NCBI GenBank assembly: GCA_030998015.1
Contig: JARWMV010000241.1
Location: 186,001-250,000 of the forward strand
Direction: 5' to 3'
Source of the DNA: Ceratorhiza oryzae-sativae
Taxonomy: Eukaryota; Basidiomycota; Agaricomycetes; Cantharellales; Ceratobasidiaceae
Length of the DNA: 64,000 bases
This document shows positions 37,934 through 50,566 of this stretch, piece by piece. Both the position numbers and the translations under genes were made by a program. How positions within the stretch are numbered: the stretch's first letter is position 1; each line of letters opens with the position of its first letter. A model generated the notes under the pieces. That model was not told where the DNA came from. It searched no databases and was given only the letters and a program-made list of their open reading frames with translations.

Positions 37934-38394
37934 ACGTTACCATAACGTGATTTGTTTTGAGGCTAAACCATCGCCGTTTGTGTCAACCCATGGAGGAATG
38001 GGCCTACCACGCACGAAACCGGATGAGCATTCGAACTGGGAACCAAGCCGTCCATAGACCCTTATTAGCCACGCATGCACTAATGCCAAACTTTGGACGA
38101 TTGGCTTTTATGCAAATCTCGGTGCTCCGATCAATACGATCAATATTTAAGGTTACACTCTGATGACGGGAAGTACCTCACTTGCAATATTCTAGTTGTT
38201 CGGTCCCTCAGCGGACCCAACCGAAGATTGGAGTCTTATCACAAGCCGTTCGAGCTTCTTTCGGCCGGTCAGTAACTCTATAGCACGTTACCTCATCGAG
38301 CGATAGTATGTCCCCGTTTGCCGTCGGGCTATCGGGCCTAGACGCGATATATTCCGTCAAACTTATTTCTCGCCTTATGCATCCCCCCCAAAAA

Positions 38395-39624
38395 ATGCCT
38401 GTTATCCCGCTATATGACCCAGAGGCTAATGCATTTATTTATTACTTGGAGCCCGACATCCATCCATTTCATTCAGACTCGATATCTGACATCACAAGCG
38501 AGGCTGAAACGTCCGAGTCCGGGCAAACTATCGGGTCGGAAGATTTGCCAGGTAGTTCGTGTCGTTCTAAATCATCTCCAGCTTTCCTCATTTATTAGGA
38601 AAGCGTACTTCGTGCAGCATCGTGGCCACCTACAACCAGCTGGTAACGTTGTTAGGTGGTTTCCAGCCGATAACACGCGAAGATTCATCATCCGACACTT
38701 TGTTGAATCCTACATCCATCAAGGAAATTATGCTCCATTAGTGAAAGAAATATTGCCGTTGGACCCCGGGCGAGCGTATTGTGTATTAGAGCTAGGAACC
38801 CGTGATGGGACATGGTTCGTTTTGTTCACTTGAATGTCATCCATTCACCAGGCTGATATATTTACACGCGATAGGGTTCAGGAAATGGCCACCGAGTTCC
38901 CACATGTTTATTTTCGCAGTGTGGACGTAGCACCGATCATCGCGCATGTTCAACGATCGAACGTCATGTTTGAAGTGTACGACTTCACTGAGAGACTACT
39001 CGTGGATGATTCGTCTCAAGACATTGTGTTCCTCAACGTTGTCCTTGAGATCGTGAGCCATAGCCTTCAATTCTAGTTCTGTGATAGTTCCTTAAGAAAG
39101 CTATCAAGGTGAAAGATTATCCCGCCCTTATACGGGAAGCCCATCGTGTTTTGCGTCCAGGTGGACTCATCCATATTCGAGATTTCGATTTGACCCTCTA
39201 CGACTCGGAAACCCCCAGTAAACCGGCTCGACGTAGTCATCCAGTCTTGTGCCATGTACTCGACCAGACACAGAGCGCGCTCGCCCAGATGGGAGTTGAC
39301 CCTCTGACATTTGAACGGCTCCCCGGTTGGCTTATTGCCGAAGGACAGTTCGAAAACATTCAAGACCGGACCAAGTTGTTTCCTGCCTATCCACACGACA
39401 GTGACGCAACCTGCGGGCACAACGTCGACCGACGTATTGCGCCGTATCTAGAACATCTAGCCGTGTCTAGTTTGCGAGATCTTATTAGCATTCTGGGCGA
39501 CGCAGGTATGGAAGTTGAGGAAGCAAAGTCGCTGATAGAGGAATCAATCAGTGAGCTGAGGCGTCCGGGAAATTGTGCTCTCCTCAAACTCCCATGTATA
39601 TATGCGTTCAAGAGTGGCATGTAG
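38395..39624 (+). CDS. SAM-dependent methyltransferase E (LaeA-like)
   Basis: Exons 38395-38551, 38604-38814, 38875-39052 and 39109-39624; 353 residues and fully in frame. Class I SAM-binding motifs: LELGTRDGTW, SVDVAPI, FEVYDFTE and RVLRPGGLIHIRDFD. Intron positions and phases equal those of A-D, so all five derive from one ancestral gene. The acidic Ser/Glu-rich N-terminus (about residues 20-55) is shared with the others. Substrate unknown. Confidence 0.85.
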
Positions 39625-39916
39625 GTTCATTGTCGCAAAACAATTCGTATCGCGCGAGACCAGCGCGCCTAGCTTTTTGCGGATCAGGGCCACACTCAAC
39701 GAATCCCTGATTTTCCGAGTAAGCTCGTGTACTTGCGCGAGGCTACCGAGGTTGAAGTAGGGCTCGGTGGCTTGGCGGCGCGCCGCTACGCATGCTGCTA
39801 TGGAAAATTTCCGGTTATCATTGTTTTGCTCAGAAGAGATATGATGTCTACTAGGTGCAATATCACCTGAAATAGCCTCGAACATCGACTCGTATTCATA
39901 ATAGCAATACATTCAT

Positions 39917-41400
39917 TTCCCATAAACTCGCTTCTGTCGCAAATCCTCGCTCACATCGTCGCCTTTACGGGCACGCACTATTGTTTGCAGGAGTTCAACC
40001 GACCCCATGGCATACCTCGTGAGCTTCCTTACTCACATGGGGCTGTCTGCTACCATTAGCGACAGCTCATTCCGAACACCCCAGAGTTGTGGTGGCATGT
40101 CGATTTGGACTTCAGGTGCCACTGGGTGTAACCGAGCTTCTGCTTGAAAGGGCACAATCGAGCAACATATATGTGCATGCTTGCGGAATAAATTTCAAAG
40201 TAATCTAACGGCTAGGCCCCATGGCTAGTTCCACGTACGACGCAAGGTGGTTTATCAACAAACTTGCTCCTTATGTTGATCGCGTATACGCACCCGACCT
40301 TGTCTCAGAGTACGATCCTTGCGAGATCTTCACAGACATTATATTAGGTTTTTGGCTCAACCACTGCAACAAGTGTCTGTCTCGATTTCTATCTATATCA
40401 CAATGCGATGTCACAAAATCGGTGCTAGGCCCCGAAGTACACTCGCCGGAGTGTGCACAACTCATGTTCCAGAAACTCTCGGACTTCGTATGTATCATTT
40501 GGCGCCCACCTGGGATATATCGCTGTACTCTGGGCTTGTAGAGCTTGGACTAGGCCTCCGTCCGTACGGCCGTAACATGCTCACCAGCCAAGCCACCAGG
40601 GGTTATAGCATATCTACCTATGATCTGAGTCGTTTTCTTGCCGCTAGTCCGAGCATCAAGGTTCTGGGCCTTTCGGGAAAGGTTGAAATCGTTCAGGCTG
40701 CCGGGCGGTGTCCTTCCACCCTAACTCCATTCGAGTACCTAAGAGTGTTGAACATAAGAGTGTCCCAAGACATTCTGAAGCGTTAATGTTGATCAGTTTG
40801 CCAAAGTGTTCCAGTGACCTTTCCGTATGCCTTGAAATACGTAGCCAGGACATCGCAGACACACTCTCGATTTTTCTTAGTGGCTCCCCCATTACCACAT
40901 TACATCTGATTGGTAGCTCCTTCGAATGCCCATCACTTGGAATACTTCTTCCTTTCCTTCGGATCCTGGCGTTCGAACATCTGGGCCCTTTTGAGGAGGC
41001 TGCTGGCACAAAAGACCTGATAGCCAGGGGATTGAACGCATTCGGCGCTCGCCAGACTCAGCTCGTCCTTGTAGAAGCCCCATACGGGGGGGAGATCGCT
41101 GGCAAATTCGCCATCGAACAGGTATTCAAACGTGCGCTTAGACTACTCTCAAGTGTCCATTTGAGGCTTCAACAACTATCCTGGGATCTGGGAAGCGGAT
41201 CGGGAACACCTTTTGGAAAGTCATCGCGGGCTCGAGTGTAGGATGTCAACCAATTTTATCCGTGAACAAGACTATTACAAAGCTCTCACGAGCTGTGGTT
41301 TTGATCAATACCTTTAGTTAATGGTAAAGAGTTGTCCAACAAGGGTACCCGAGACTTTATATTACATAGACTATACTATCAGTTTTCTCAGGCAGCGATG
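39917..41400 (+). pseudogene. Truncated copy of the F-box gene at 53740-55389
   Basis: Homology to the intact gene begins abruptly at CCCATAAACTCGCTT (matching about 53999) and continues through the former coding region and some 3' flank, to about 41400. Recognisable blocks are HYCLQEFNRPHGIP (near 39980), KSVLGPEVHS (near 40425), GARQTQLVLV (near 41045) and MSTNFIRE-like remnants near 41245. Several frame changes and the missing N-terminal 85 or so residues make it a pseudogene. It follows methyltransferase E directly. Confidence 0.8.
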
Positions 41401-42235
41401 AGTATATGAGTCTACCAGAGGTTATCTATCTGAGAAAATGCCAGCATATTGGCTCAGGTGATACGATTTACTATGACCGCATACATCGGTCACAACCACA
41501 AGACTCGCAAACGCGACGTTGTCATTTGAAATCATCCAAGTTTCGCTGCGAACGATGTTCGGGCGAGAATCCGGCGCGCTTCAGCCATTCCCGCGTCGGC
41601 CCCGCGCCCGCAGTCGTAATGCCGGCATACCGCCGGTAACTCGCATTTCCCGGCACTCCCACCGGAGTTCTCGCGGTCGCGAGAATCAGTGATGTTAATA
41701 CTCGTTTAATCTACATGAAATAATTACCATAATTACCAGAATAATTTTAGCTTTTGAACGATGTATTATACGTCCACAAACATTGAGTCGACGGCTCGTC
41801 GCGAGCCAATCGGCCCTTTGTTGGAATGCTCTCGTCACAATAACACTAAACATCATCCTGGATAACCTGCCATTAGCCACCAGGCGGGGATGACCGCTGG
41901 CCTCAAGTTTTGGGTTCTACACATAGGACACATGAATTCGATAATTCACTATGTTGTGTTGGACTTGGCGACATCGGGACCGACGTCGATCTCCTGTTGT
42001 GACAAAGTGAAATGGTTACATTTCACTATGAAGAAATGGCCAGCGGCTGGCCCTCCCTATTTAATTTGGCACTGAGCGTAATCGATGACCTGAATTCCTC
42101 GTCCCACGAATCCCAGACCGGTAAACATGCGCAAGTGTCCTTGAAAGCCTCGAGCGTTATGATCGCGAATGAAATTTTATAGTTCAGCAAGGGAGCCACC
42201 AATTCCCTATCATCGCTACACGGTGACGCTACACG
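41401..42235. other. Intergenic, no gene seen
   Basis: AT-rich stretch and short frames only. Confidence 0.45.
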
Positions 42236-43942
42236 TTAAGAGGGAACATTTTCCTTGTTCTCGTCGGGCTCATCTACTGACATATTTTCATCGGCTTCTT
42301 TCTTCTCCGTCGGAGCAGCACCAGCCTCGGACCCATTCTGTTGCGTATCCTTGTCTCTTGAAGCCCCGTCGCCCACCGCAGCAGCCAACTCTCTCTCCCT
42401 CTTCTCCTCCGCCAAGACTCGCGTCGGAGACGGCTCGGGCGTGCTCGCACGCACATAATCTCAGAACTAGGCTGCAGCCTCTCCACATCAGGGTCCTTGC
42501 TCTCCCCTCCGAGAGCAACGTTTTCCTCACGCTGCGCGACGCCAGCCGAAACAAACCGCTCGTCCAGCGACGAAACAGCAACAGGCTCGTCCGGGAGTTG
42601 AGTCACGCTCGTCAACGCTTGTGGATGGTCGGACAAATGACCGGGTCGCGGGTCGTCGAGCTCATCGACGAGGCCGATAGCCGGGATGAATTCCTCGGGT
42701 GTGGCTGCGATGCCCGAGAGCGAGGCGTCTCCGCTTGGGACTGGGCCGGTGTGGGGAGAGGACGACGGAGGCGGGCTGCGCGAAAGGCTGCGGTGGTTGC
42801 TGTTGGGTGCTGCGCGATGCAGGAATGGGATGGGTGTGAAGAGAGGAGAGCGGGCGACGTCCAGTGGTGCGGGAGTCGAGGCGCGGGATGAGACTGAGGG
42901 AGTCCCACTGGTGGTGTGAGGTCAATAGGACGGATCAGTGCGGAATTTTGGCATAGGACTTACCCGATGGCAGGATGTCCTCCGTTTTGAACGTCGAGCG
43001 CATACGTATCCAGCGGATAGTCCTTGTGTGCACTAGTAACAAGCAGTGTCCGCTCGAGCGCGCGAATATACTTTCCGGCAGATTTATAGTGGCTTCGAGG
43101 ATTGACTGCCAACTCTGCCAATCGCTGAACCGTAAACGGAGGCGACCTGTAATCAACACAGTTCCTGATTAAGATCTTTTTCTCTCGGGACCGAAGAAAA
43201 CCCACCCTTCAAAATCGTGCAAATACCCAAAAATCCTCCCGAGCTCCTCTTTCGCCTCGTCGACCGTCAAATTGGCAGGAAGAGCGCGCCCAGAGCCTGT
43301 GTCCCATACTGAGCCAGTTCCGTGTATCCCAGCTCCGTTTGGTCTAGATTGGAACGGGGGAAGTACCAGGCCCATGGGTGTCGATGGTTGCAAGAGAGGA
43401 GAGACGAGGTAAGGCGGGGAAGGAGAAGGAGGGGGTGGGGCGTCTGCTGGAAGTGGGCCTGGCTCGGGTGAATCCGATTCAGCGGTCAGGGGGACAAAGA
43501 GCGGGTCGGAGGGAGGGGGCGGAGGAGGCTGAGATTCGACCTCTTTTATGTATTGCAGGACGTTCTATTGTGAGTAGGTGTTATTTGTAGAGTATAGACG
43601 TAGCAGAAAGAGAGACGAACATGGATGAGCCTATGCTTGAAGACATTCCGAAGAGTATCCCAGTCGGTGCTAGAACGGGGTAGCTTGCACATTTAGACAC
43701 AACAAATTTAGGGATATTAGGGTGCTCACTCGACCACGTTCGTATCCGCAATCTGCTCGACCAACGCGCCATACTCTATCAAAATAGAGTTAGACCATAT
43801 GAAAGATTGTGTGGAAATCTCCCCTACCTTCTTTCCATTGAAATTCGGCGTCGATGCTATATTCACCATCTATCGAAATCACAGTATCGTCGCCATTTTC
43901 AACCAGTAGGATGGTATGAGGCGTGGTGGTGAGGTCATGCAT
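42236..43942 (-). CDS. PPP4R2: Protein phosphatase 4 regulatory subunit 2 (PPP4R2/Psy4-like)
   Basis: Six minus-strand exons: 43828-43942, 43730-43775, 43621-43669, 43206-43564, 42964-43146 and 42236-42907. The hallmark is the exon-5 block PFTVQRLAELAVNPRSHYKS followed by KYIRALERTLLVTS, the conserved PPP4R2 core. Upstream are WDTLRNVFKHRLIH and a Pro-rich linker; downstream is a long disordered Ser/Pro-rich then acidic tail ending in ENKENVPS. About 474 residues if one missing base near 42455 is allowed; without it, the tail is read in another frame. The protein recruits PP4 catalytic subunit to nuclear substrates such as phosphorylated DNA-damage proteins. Confidence 0.85.
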
Positions 43943-44163
43943 GATTGGAAATTGGTGGCGAACAAGCGCTTGTGTCAACGTGCCAAACAGACGCAAATAT
44001 ATCCCGACGCGGGGGGGTTGAAAACAGTCCAAGAACCAAAAATAGAATAGACAGAGTATATCATACATATTGAGATAATTTACACCATGAACCATAGACG
44101 TACAGCCGGACACAACACACAACGCAAGAAATTAGCCAAAGGACGATAGCAGACCAAACTCAA

Positions 44164-44529
44164 TCACTCTCCTCCTCCATCTCCTCCAGCAGCAGCACCA
44201 GCATCGGCTGCTGCGCCGGCGCCAGCATCGGCAGTGCCTGTTGCATCATCTCCTGTCGTGCCTGTGTCACACGCATATGCAGCAACTCCAAATGCTGCCG
44301 TTGCGGCTATCCCAACGGCTACTGCGGAGACGGCTTGATCTCCACGACCATTATCCTCTCGTCGCTTCGGGTCCTCTGGTTGGGGAGATGGGAGAGAGGG
44401 TGTAGAAGGCATAAAAAGATAGTCTGTGCTCGACTGGGCCGGTTTATAGACTGCGACAGGGCCTGATATTTTAATGGATCGCATGGGAGGTTTGGAATCG
44501 AGGCTTTTCTTGCTTGGTATGCATCCCAT
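44164..44529 (-). CDS. Small protein with MGCIPSK dual-lipidation start (copy 2)
   Basis: 121 residues, single exon. It starts MGCIPSKKS (Gly2 myristoylation and Cys3 palmitoylation signals expected), followed by a basic/Pro-rich segment (PSPQPEDPKRRED), a hydrophobic small-residue run AVSAVAVGIAATAAFGVAAY that could insert into membrane, and an Ala/Gly tail ending GGDGGGE. It shares start, order of segments and tail with the 2746-3093 gene but little in between. Function unknown; a membrane-tethered signalling adaptor is a guess. Confidence 0.7.
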   Translation of the reverse strand: MGCIPSKKSLDSKPPMRSIKISGPVAVYKPAQSSTDYLFMPSTPSLPSPQPEDPKRREDNGRGDQAVSAVAVGIAATAAFGVAAYACDTGTTGDDATGTADAGAGAAADAGAAAGGDGGGE

Positions 44530-45198
44530 CTTGGTATCTGGAATGCGAGATTGTCAGAGTTAGGTCACAGGACACGCTCAACCACACATACAGCGGTGGC
44601 AAGGGGAGAGACGAACGTTGGACCTGGTTCCCGCCAAGACGAGCGCCATTATATACCAGTATCCACCGCCCCAATTTAACTGACCTAGCGCGCAGCCCCC
44701 ACAATGATAGCCGCAAAGAGGGTGAGGACTGATGCCGCCCCTGCACTTGGCTGGGTTTGGATCGAGCAATATATGCGAAGCAGTGCCAAGCGCTCATTGT
44801 GGACGACAGATGTCGCTGGTGACATGCTCCGCTAGGAACGTATGGAATCTCAGGATTCAGCTAATGAGGCTCGGTACCGATCCAGAACTACCATGAAGGG
44901 AGGCGTCGAGACATCTTGCAACCGGCGTTTGAAGCCGGCCGCCGCCGGGGGCTGATACGAGACAGCTGTATGCGCAACTGCATGGGATGAACACGGCTTC
45001 TGACCGTCGCTAACCGAGCGAAATGACCAACTAAATAAATGAGAAGCGCCGAACATGCACGTGACCAGAAGTGAATGTTGTGAGGCTCCCTTGTTGGATT
45101 CTCCCACCTCCTTTGCGCGTTGACACACGTTCCTGCATACACCCACCAATTTACCTCACATCGCTCCTGCACATCCCGTCGATCTCTGCGCTGCATCC
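44530..45198. other. Divergent promoter region
   Basis: Between the second MGCIPSK gene and the gene at 45199; no gene recognised. Confidence 0.45.
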
Positions 45199-46247
45199 AT
45201 GGCCTCTGTCGCGGCGCACCACGAGCTCGACCACATCCACGATGACCCCCCAACCCCTCACCGCGCCCTCAAACGCTCTGCGTCGACCGCGTCGTTGTTG
45301 TCTCCCCCAGCGAGCGAGCGTAAGCCTCGGGCGTCAAAGCGTCTTCGTACCGCCGTCGATTCAGACGATGAGGATGTGCCTGCTGCTCCTGTCGTTGCCC
45401 GCGCCCGACCCAAGGCTCGCAACGTCAAGGGCAAAGCCCAGCTGTGACCAAGCGAGCACGGGTAGCCTCTCCCTCCAAGCCCCCCGCTGCTGAACACAAA
45501 GAGCAGCAGCGCCCGAGCACTCCTCCGCCGCGAGTCTGCGTTCCAACAACATCGATCGTCGCGCCCCAAACTCCCCCACGCACAATTCCCAAAAAAGGAG
45601 GTCGGATCGTACGAGAGGGCCCAGAACGCGACTCGCCCAATAACCCATTCCTGGTTGAACGCCCGTCCTCGCCGCCTGCTCTTCGTGTCCGTCCGAAACG
45701 CCGTGCGATTGATTTTACAGAGGGCCCGACGGTTGGATATGTCTTGTTAGTTGTCTCCTCATCTCTATCAATCTATTAATCTTATTGATGGACTATTGTA
45801 GCCGCGGTGTTCCCACAACGTTCGCTAACCCGTACGCCAACCAACACCCGCCCTCACCCACGCTTGAACCCCATCACCCCTCGTTCCTCCCACTCGAGCA
45901 TCCCGACTTTTCACCATCGGAGCTGACCCGTCCCCAGCTGCTATTCCCAGAAGCACACGGGTACCTCCGGGAGGGAGAGAGCCCATGCGCACGCCAGCCC
46001 CCGTCGACACCTAAACGTGGACGAGCCAAAGCGCCAAGGACGCCTGTGAGGAGGAGCAAGCGCAAAGCCGAGCCTACTACCCCGAGCGCTGCCGCTGCTG
46101 GTCCCAGCAGTGGGTCTCAAGACGCCCGAGCCCAGGACGCCGCAACGTCGTACGCGCACCAAGCTTACTTCGACGACCCAGCTCCAGGCCGATGCTGAAA
46201 TCCGAGTGATCAAGACCCGATCCAAGACGACTGCCGAGCGCAAATAA
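45199..46247 (+). CDS. Hypothetical nuclear-type, phosphosite-rich protein
   Basis: Two exons, 45199-45745 and 45802-46247. Start MASVAAHHELDHIHDD. The protein is basic and disordered, with many SP/TP sites (LLSPPASER, ARVASPSKPP, RPSTPPP) and nuclear-localisation-like KR clusters. A conserved-looking block GYVFRGVPTTFANPYANQ spans the intron. The frame needs one extra base near 45444 and one fewer near 46100, after which the C-terminus reads TRSKTTAERK. I do not recognise the family; repeated CDK-type sites suggest a cell-cycle or chromatin protein, unproven. Confidence 0.6.
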
Positions 46248-46618
46248 AAACAGACCCACATAGACATTCATTCTCATTTGCCCGTTTTGCTTTGTTACGA
46301 CCTCCTTGATGTTCATGTTCCTTCTCTCTGCCCTTCTCACCTCTTTGCTATTGCTATGTTCCTCACATAACCGAGCTACAGTCTATTTTATCGGCCACGC
46401 GTGCCTTTTTTTGCATTTGTTTACGATGTGGATATTCTTCGAGTCGCGTCGTTCATTTTTCTATTGATCCTGTATTTACATGATTTACGAGCTTTTTCGG
46501 TTATTCAATGGATAAATTGGGTTTGCTGCTTCACATCTACCAAGTGCGACCAAGACCGAGAAGTCTTTCATACGTACCAGGTACCGCCCACGCTGAACCG
46601 AAACGGTCGCATTTGCTT

Positions 46619-47400
46619 TTACCAGAGCAATGCGTTGGATGTTCTGTGTACCCCATCCTGAATGTCCAGGTGAGCCTCTTGCAGCAACTTTGGCACACCC
46701 CTCAGGCTGGCACCAAGCCTCGAATAGCCGTAATCCTCACGGCAATGTCGGAGTGTAAGATTTCGAATCCTGAGCCAGCGTACGATTCGCCTTGTGACGT
46801 TGAACGAAAGGCCAGTGCCCTCCTCCATGACGACATTGGGCATGCAGCTATCTAGTGAATCATCCTCGTCTTGATCGGCTAACGTCCATGAATGCCTGCC
46901 CGATATCTTGAGAGTAGCCACAGAGGTATCTTGTAACGAGAACAATAATTTTTCTGCACCGATATCGCTGCCTTTAAATAGGCTGAGCGTTCTGGGGCGG
47001 GAATGCGCAAGAAACGCTCCAAGGACCCCCCAGCCTGTCTCATTTGGCTCAGGACATAATTCGACGCCGAGCTCGTTGGGTATTTTTGGGAGGCAAATCA
47101 ACGGAAGAAAGTGTTCCGAGTAATGAGCGCGCAAAAAAGAAAAAGAAAAAAGAAATAAACGCAAGCTAAGATACTTCAGTTCATTCAGCACAATCGGCGG
47201 TACCGTCTGGCGCCGGAGCGACGTGGATGCCGCCTAATGCGAGACGTTGTATACGGGGACTTGCGCAAATAATTTCAGCTAACTTTAACACGGAAACTAA
47301 TCGTCTGGGACGAAGGAGATTGGGCTCTGTCAGGCCCTCAGTATGCGCTCGAGTCCCATGGGATCTGCGTCAAACGCCGAAGATGAAGAATCGTGATTGA
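46619..47400 (-). pseudogene. C-terminal half of a transposon-split F-box gene
   Basis: Homologous to the second half of the F-box protein at 56462-57844 (IPWDS.AY..GLTE, then LNELKYLSLRL, then DSLDSCMPNVV). It is broken by a TGA just after IPWDSSAY and by at least two frame changes. The matching N-terminal half lies at 52877-53428, beyond the inserted transposon. Confidence 0.75.
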
Positions 47401-47407
47401 CTTGAAC
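47401..47407. repeat. Target-site duplication CTTGAAC (left)
   Basis: Identical to 52877-52883 and directly abutting the transposon termini. Confidence 0.9.
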
Positions 47408-47410
47408 TGG

Positions 47411-47440
47411 GGACCGGCAGCCGAAGGCTGCCGAGTGTCC
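47411..47440. repeat. Left terminal hairpin of transposon 2
   Basis: GGCAGCC-GAA-GGCTGCC with outer GGAC/GTCC pairing. Confidence 0.85.
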
Positions 47441-49104
47441 AGGTGGCGGGGCGAACCAAACAACTACATATACCGTTTTGGTCAAAAAGCATCGTCGAGC
47501 ATTGTCACATGTAATACGTAGTTTAGTAGCCGTGTAGAAAATACATGTAAATTCAAGGTAGTTAATAGAGATACCGTGTATACGGTGATGCGCTCAATAA
47601 ACCCATTCTGGATCCAAATCCATATGCTCGTCTGGATACTGCTCGGAATCACCAATATGCCCATCGTCCATCTCAGTATCACTATCAACCTCCTCATTTT
47701 CTCCCACTCCTGCTCCTTTATCAGCCGCTGCGACTTTTCGTCGACATAGAGCCTTCAAGATCTCCTGTATTTTCGCTTGTTTGTTTCCTATTCTACTTTT
47801 CACAGGAATTATTTTGTCCCCGAGCTCGCGAAGCTTGTCGATTTGGGCGTCTAGTTCGACCACTTTAAGTTTCGAGAGCTCATCAATGCTGGCACCACTA
47901 GTAACTTTGACCTGTGCAAGTTTGTGCTTGGTCGCTGCTTTTCGTTCGCTTGATTTTGTTATTTTGACTAGGTTACTCTCTGCCCTTTTCTCCCAGACCT
48001 CATTCTGCTCGAGTCGTGCCTCCTGCGAAGCGCCGCTAGCGTCGATTCTACGGGCTTCCCGGCGTGTAAATTCGTGATCTTTGTTGCTTAGAATATTATG
48101 GGAGAATTCAAGAGTGTTGTTTTGTTTCCACATCACCCGTGCATTTCGCTGATTGTCTGTCATGAATGGTGCCCGTCGCAGCATCTGGCGGCATTGGCCA
48201 AGCGCCCCCTCACTAGCATCGTTTGTAGCGCTATTCCATACGCTTTGCTGCTGTTCAGGAGTCGCTTGACTGATGGGAGCACCTGGCGCGAACTCGGCCG
48301 TGAATCGCTCCCATGTATCTAGGGCACCCTCAAAAAAGGCAACCAATGCTTTGCGTAGGTGTGGCAAGTTGCTCCCTGTTCGTGCAACGTGGTACATAAA
48401 GTCTGGATGATCCCAGACATCACCTTCAAGTGCTCCGGTTTTGGGACATGCATCCAATGCTAGGAGTAAATCCGGGTTTGCGATAATCGCCCGACAATGA
48501 GTCTTCACGCGTTCATGGAAGTCTCTGAGTGCAAGAGCGTTTTCTGCTGTGCCACAAACATGCGTCATATAGGGGCGACCAATCGCCTGCGCATAAAGCC
48601 CAAGAACCGTTAGTTCCGTAAGCGTTGGTATATCTTGTAGGCCATTGAAGACATTAAGCTCGATATTGGTAAATCCTGGAGTGTTCTTGGCATCGTGTAC
48701 TCGCTGAAAAAAGCGTAGGTACATTTCGCAGTTGATCACAAGCTCCACTGCAGCGTCGCAGTGTGACCCATAGCGTGTGTTACTTGTATCAGGGAAATTT
48801 GGCCGGAAACCAAATTGTTTCTTGAGCGTACATTAGTTCATGCAAAGCAAATGACTTTACGTGTGCATACCTCAAAGTAATGTTTGTACGTATCTTGCTG
48901 CCCAACTTTGTCGTTCTTGTTGTTAATAATAGTGCCTGCTAGACTCATAAGCTTGACACCACCCTGTGAACTCTCTTGCTTTCGCTTTTGGGAGGTTGCT
49001 ATACTTTCTCCCTTGGAGCTTGTTGTCTTTTCTGTCTCAAACTTGTTGTATAAGGCAATTGGGGGAGGAAGTCTGTCTGCTTTCCATGCTGCTGCCATTG
49101 CATT

Positions 49105-49109
49105 TGCAC
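49105..49109. repeat. 5-bp duplication TGCAC beside solo LTR 1
   Basis: Repeated at 49486-49490. Confidence 0.8.
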
Positions 49110-49485
49110 TGTCACGAACTGACACGCATATATCCACTCTATAATATTTTCTCGATTTACTACATTTTATGAGATCATCTTCAAACATACTTGCCTTTTA
49201 TGGTATATCTGTGTCATGTGACTCAGGGAATGTTCCGGACCAGTAACCAAGATGTATTTCAACTCCAATGTGAAATTCCGCAGTTTCGCAGTCACTTCTA
49301 CTGCTTCTATCTCTTATCTGTCATGACTCACTGTATGGACTTGTTTGTTATGATGTGGCTTGTACTATGTATATAAACCAGGTCAAGTTTGCAGAGGACT
49401 CCTCAAGAACTTGACCTCTCATTGAATACAAGTTCTTTTCTTTTCCTTACTCTTTTCCTCATCACCTGACTTGTCATCGTCAACA
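49110..49485 (-). mobile_element. Solo LTR 1 (376 bp)
   Basis: Ends TGTTGACG...CGTGACA on the minus strand, flanked by TGCAC on both sides. It carries no coding frame. Deleting it with one duplication restores KGGANAMAAAW in the transposase frame. Confidence 0.85.
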
Positions 49486-50566
49486 TGCACCACCTTTGAC
49501 AGCATTCAGTTCTTTATGCATGCAGCATCCTGTCCAGACAACAAACGATGCATTGCTTTGCTCACTCTTGGACAGCGCCTGGAACACCTCTTCACCAGTT
49601 GTAAGAGCTAGAGCTAGCCATGCGTTGTGCATTATAGTGCCCTTTTGATCAAGATCCAGAGTCTCCCAGTCTCCTATCGCACAGCAGGCAGTATCAAGAT
49701 GCTCAGAAAGTGCCTGTATGCACTCTTCTTTGCTCATGGCATCTAGAATTTTATGTCCACAAAGCTCACAATCACAGTCCACCATCCACGCTCTCAAGAT
49801 CTTAAAAAGTAGCTTTTGATCTGAGGCATGGTCAGTAAGAATGGTGTGCGTTTTAAATGCAAAAATCTGTAAAGTTGTGGGATTATGTTCTCCTAGTGGG
49901 CTCCTACTCAAGATGTTGCAGCAAGTACTAATGACTTTCTTCCAGCCTTCAAATTGTGACTTGGCAGTATGATTTGCTGCTTTTTGAACACCCAAAGAGC
50001 ACAACAGGGGAGGCTTGGGGGTATTTTCTTGTTCTGTCTGGCAATCCTCATTGGTGTAAATAGGAACTGGCATTTGGATAAGTCTAGCTTTGTGCTGCTG
50101 ATTTTTGATCCCTGTGCCATCTCCACAGATGGACAAATCTACCAAATACAGTGAGCTATATAGTGTGGTTGAAAAGTAGCTTAATTACAGGTAGTTTTAT
50201 TTATCTGATATGCAATCTGCATCTGCACTTGAACTAAACCTTCAAGTACAATTCAGGAGACGCTTCTTGCACTGACAGAGTCGATAACCGCAAGTCCAAA
50301 GGTTCTAGTTATACAGTAGATCATGGGCATCATTTTTTCCATAGATATCTGCAGACCAGCAAGTTCTTGTAGCATATCTTGAATCTCTGGGAGGATAATC
50401 CCATGTGAGTCTTTGAGTGATTGGCTATCTTCTGCACATGCTTTTGATTTGGCAAGCTTGGCTGCCCCATGAGCCTTCTGTATTGGCGCACAAGCAATGC
50501 ACTTGCGCAAAGCATCACAGCTGCGATTAAGACCACAAATGCGTTTTCAAAGCTGTTGTATGATTG

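Noticed and set aside
39544..39912. Possible minus-strand gene of 122 residues
   Set aside because: It overlaps the last exon of methyltransferase E antisense and matches nothing I recognise, although part of it looks protein-like.
47594..50145. Assigning the transposase to the KDZ (Kyakuja-Dileera-Zisupton) group
   Set aside because: The characteristic KDZ motifs I remember are not visible; the blocks fit a different uncharacterised family.
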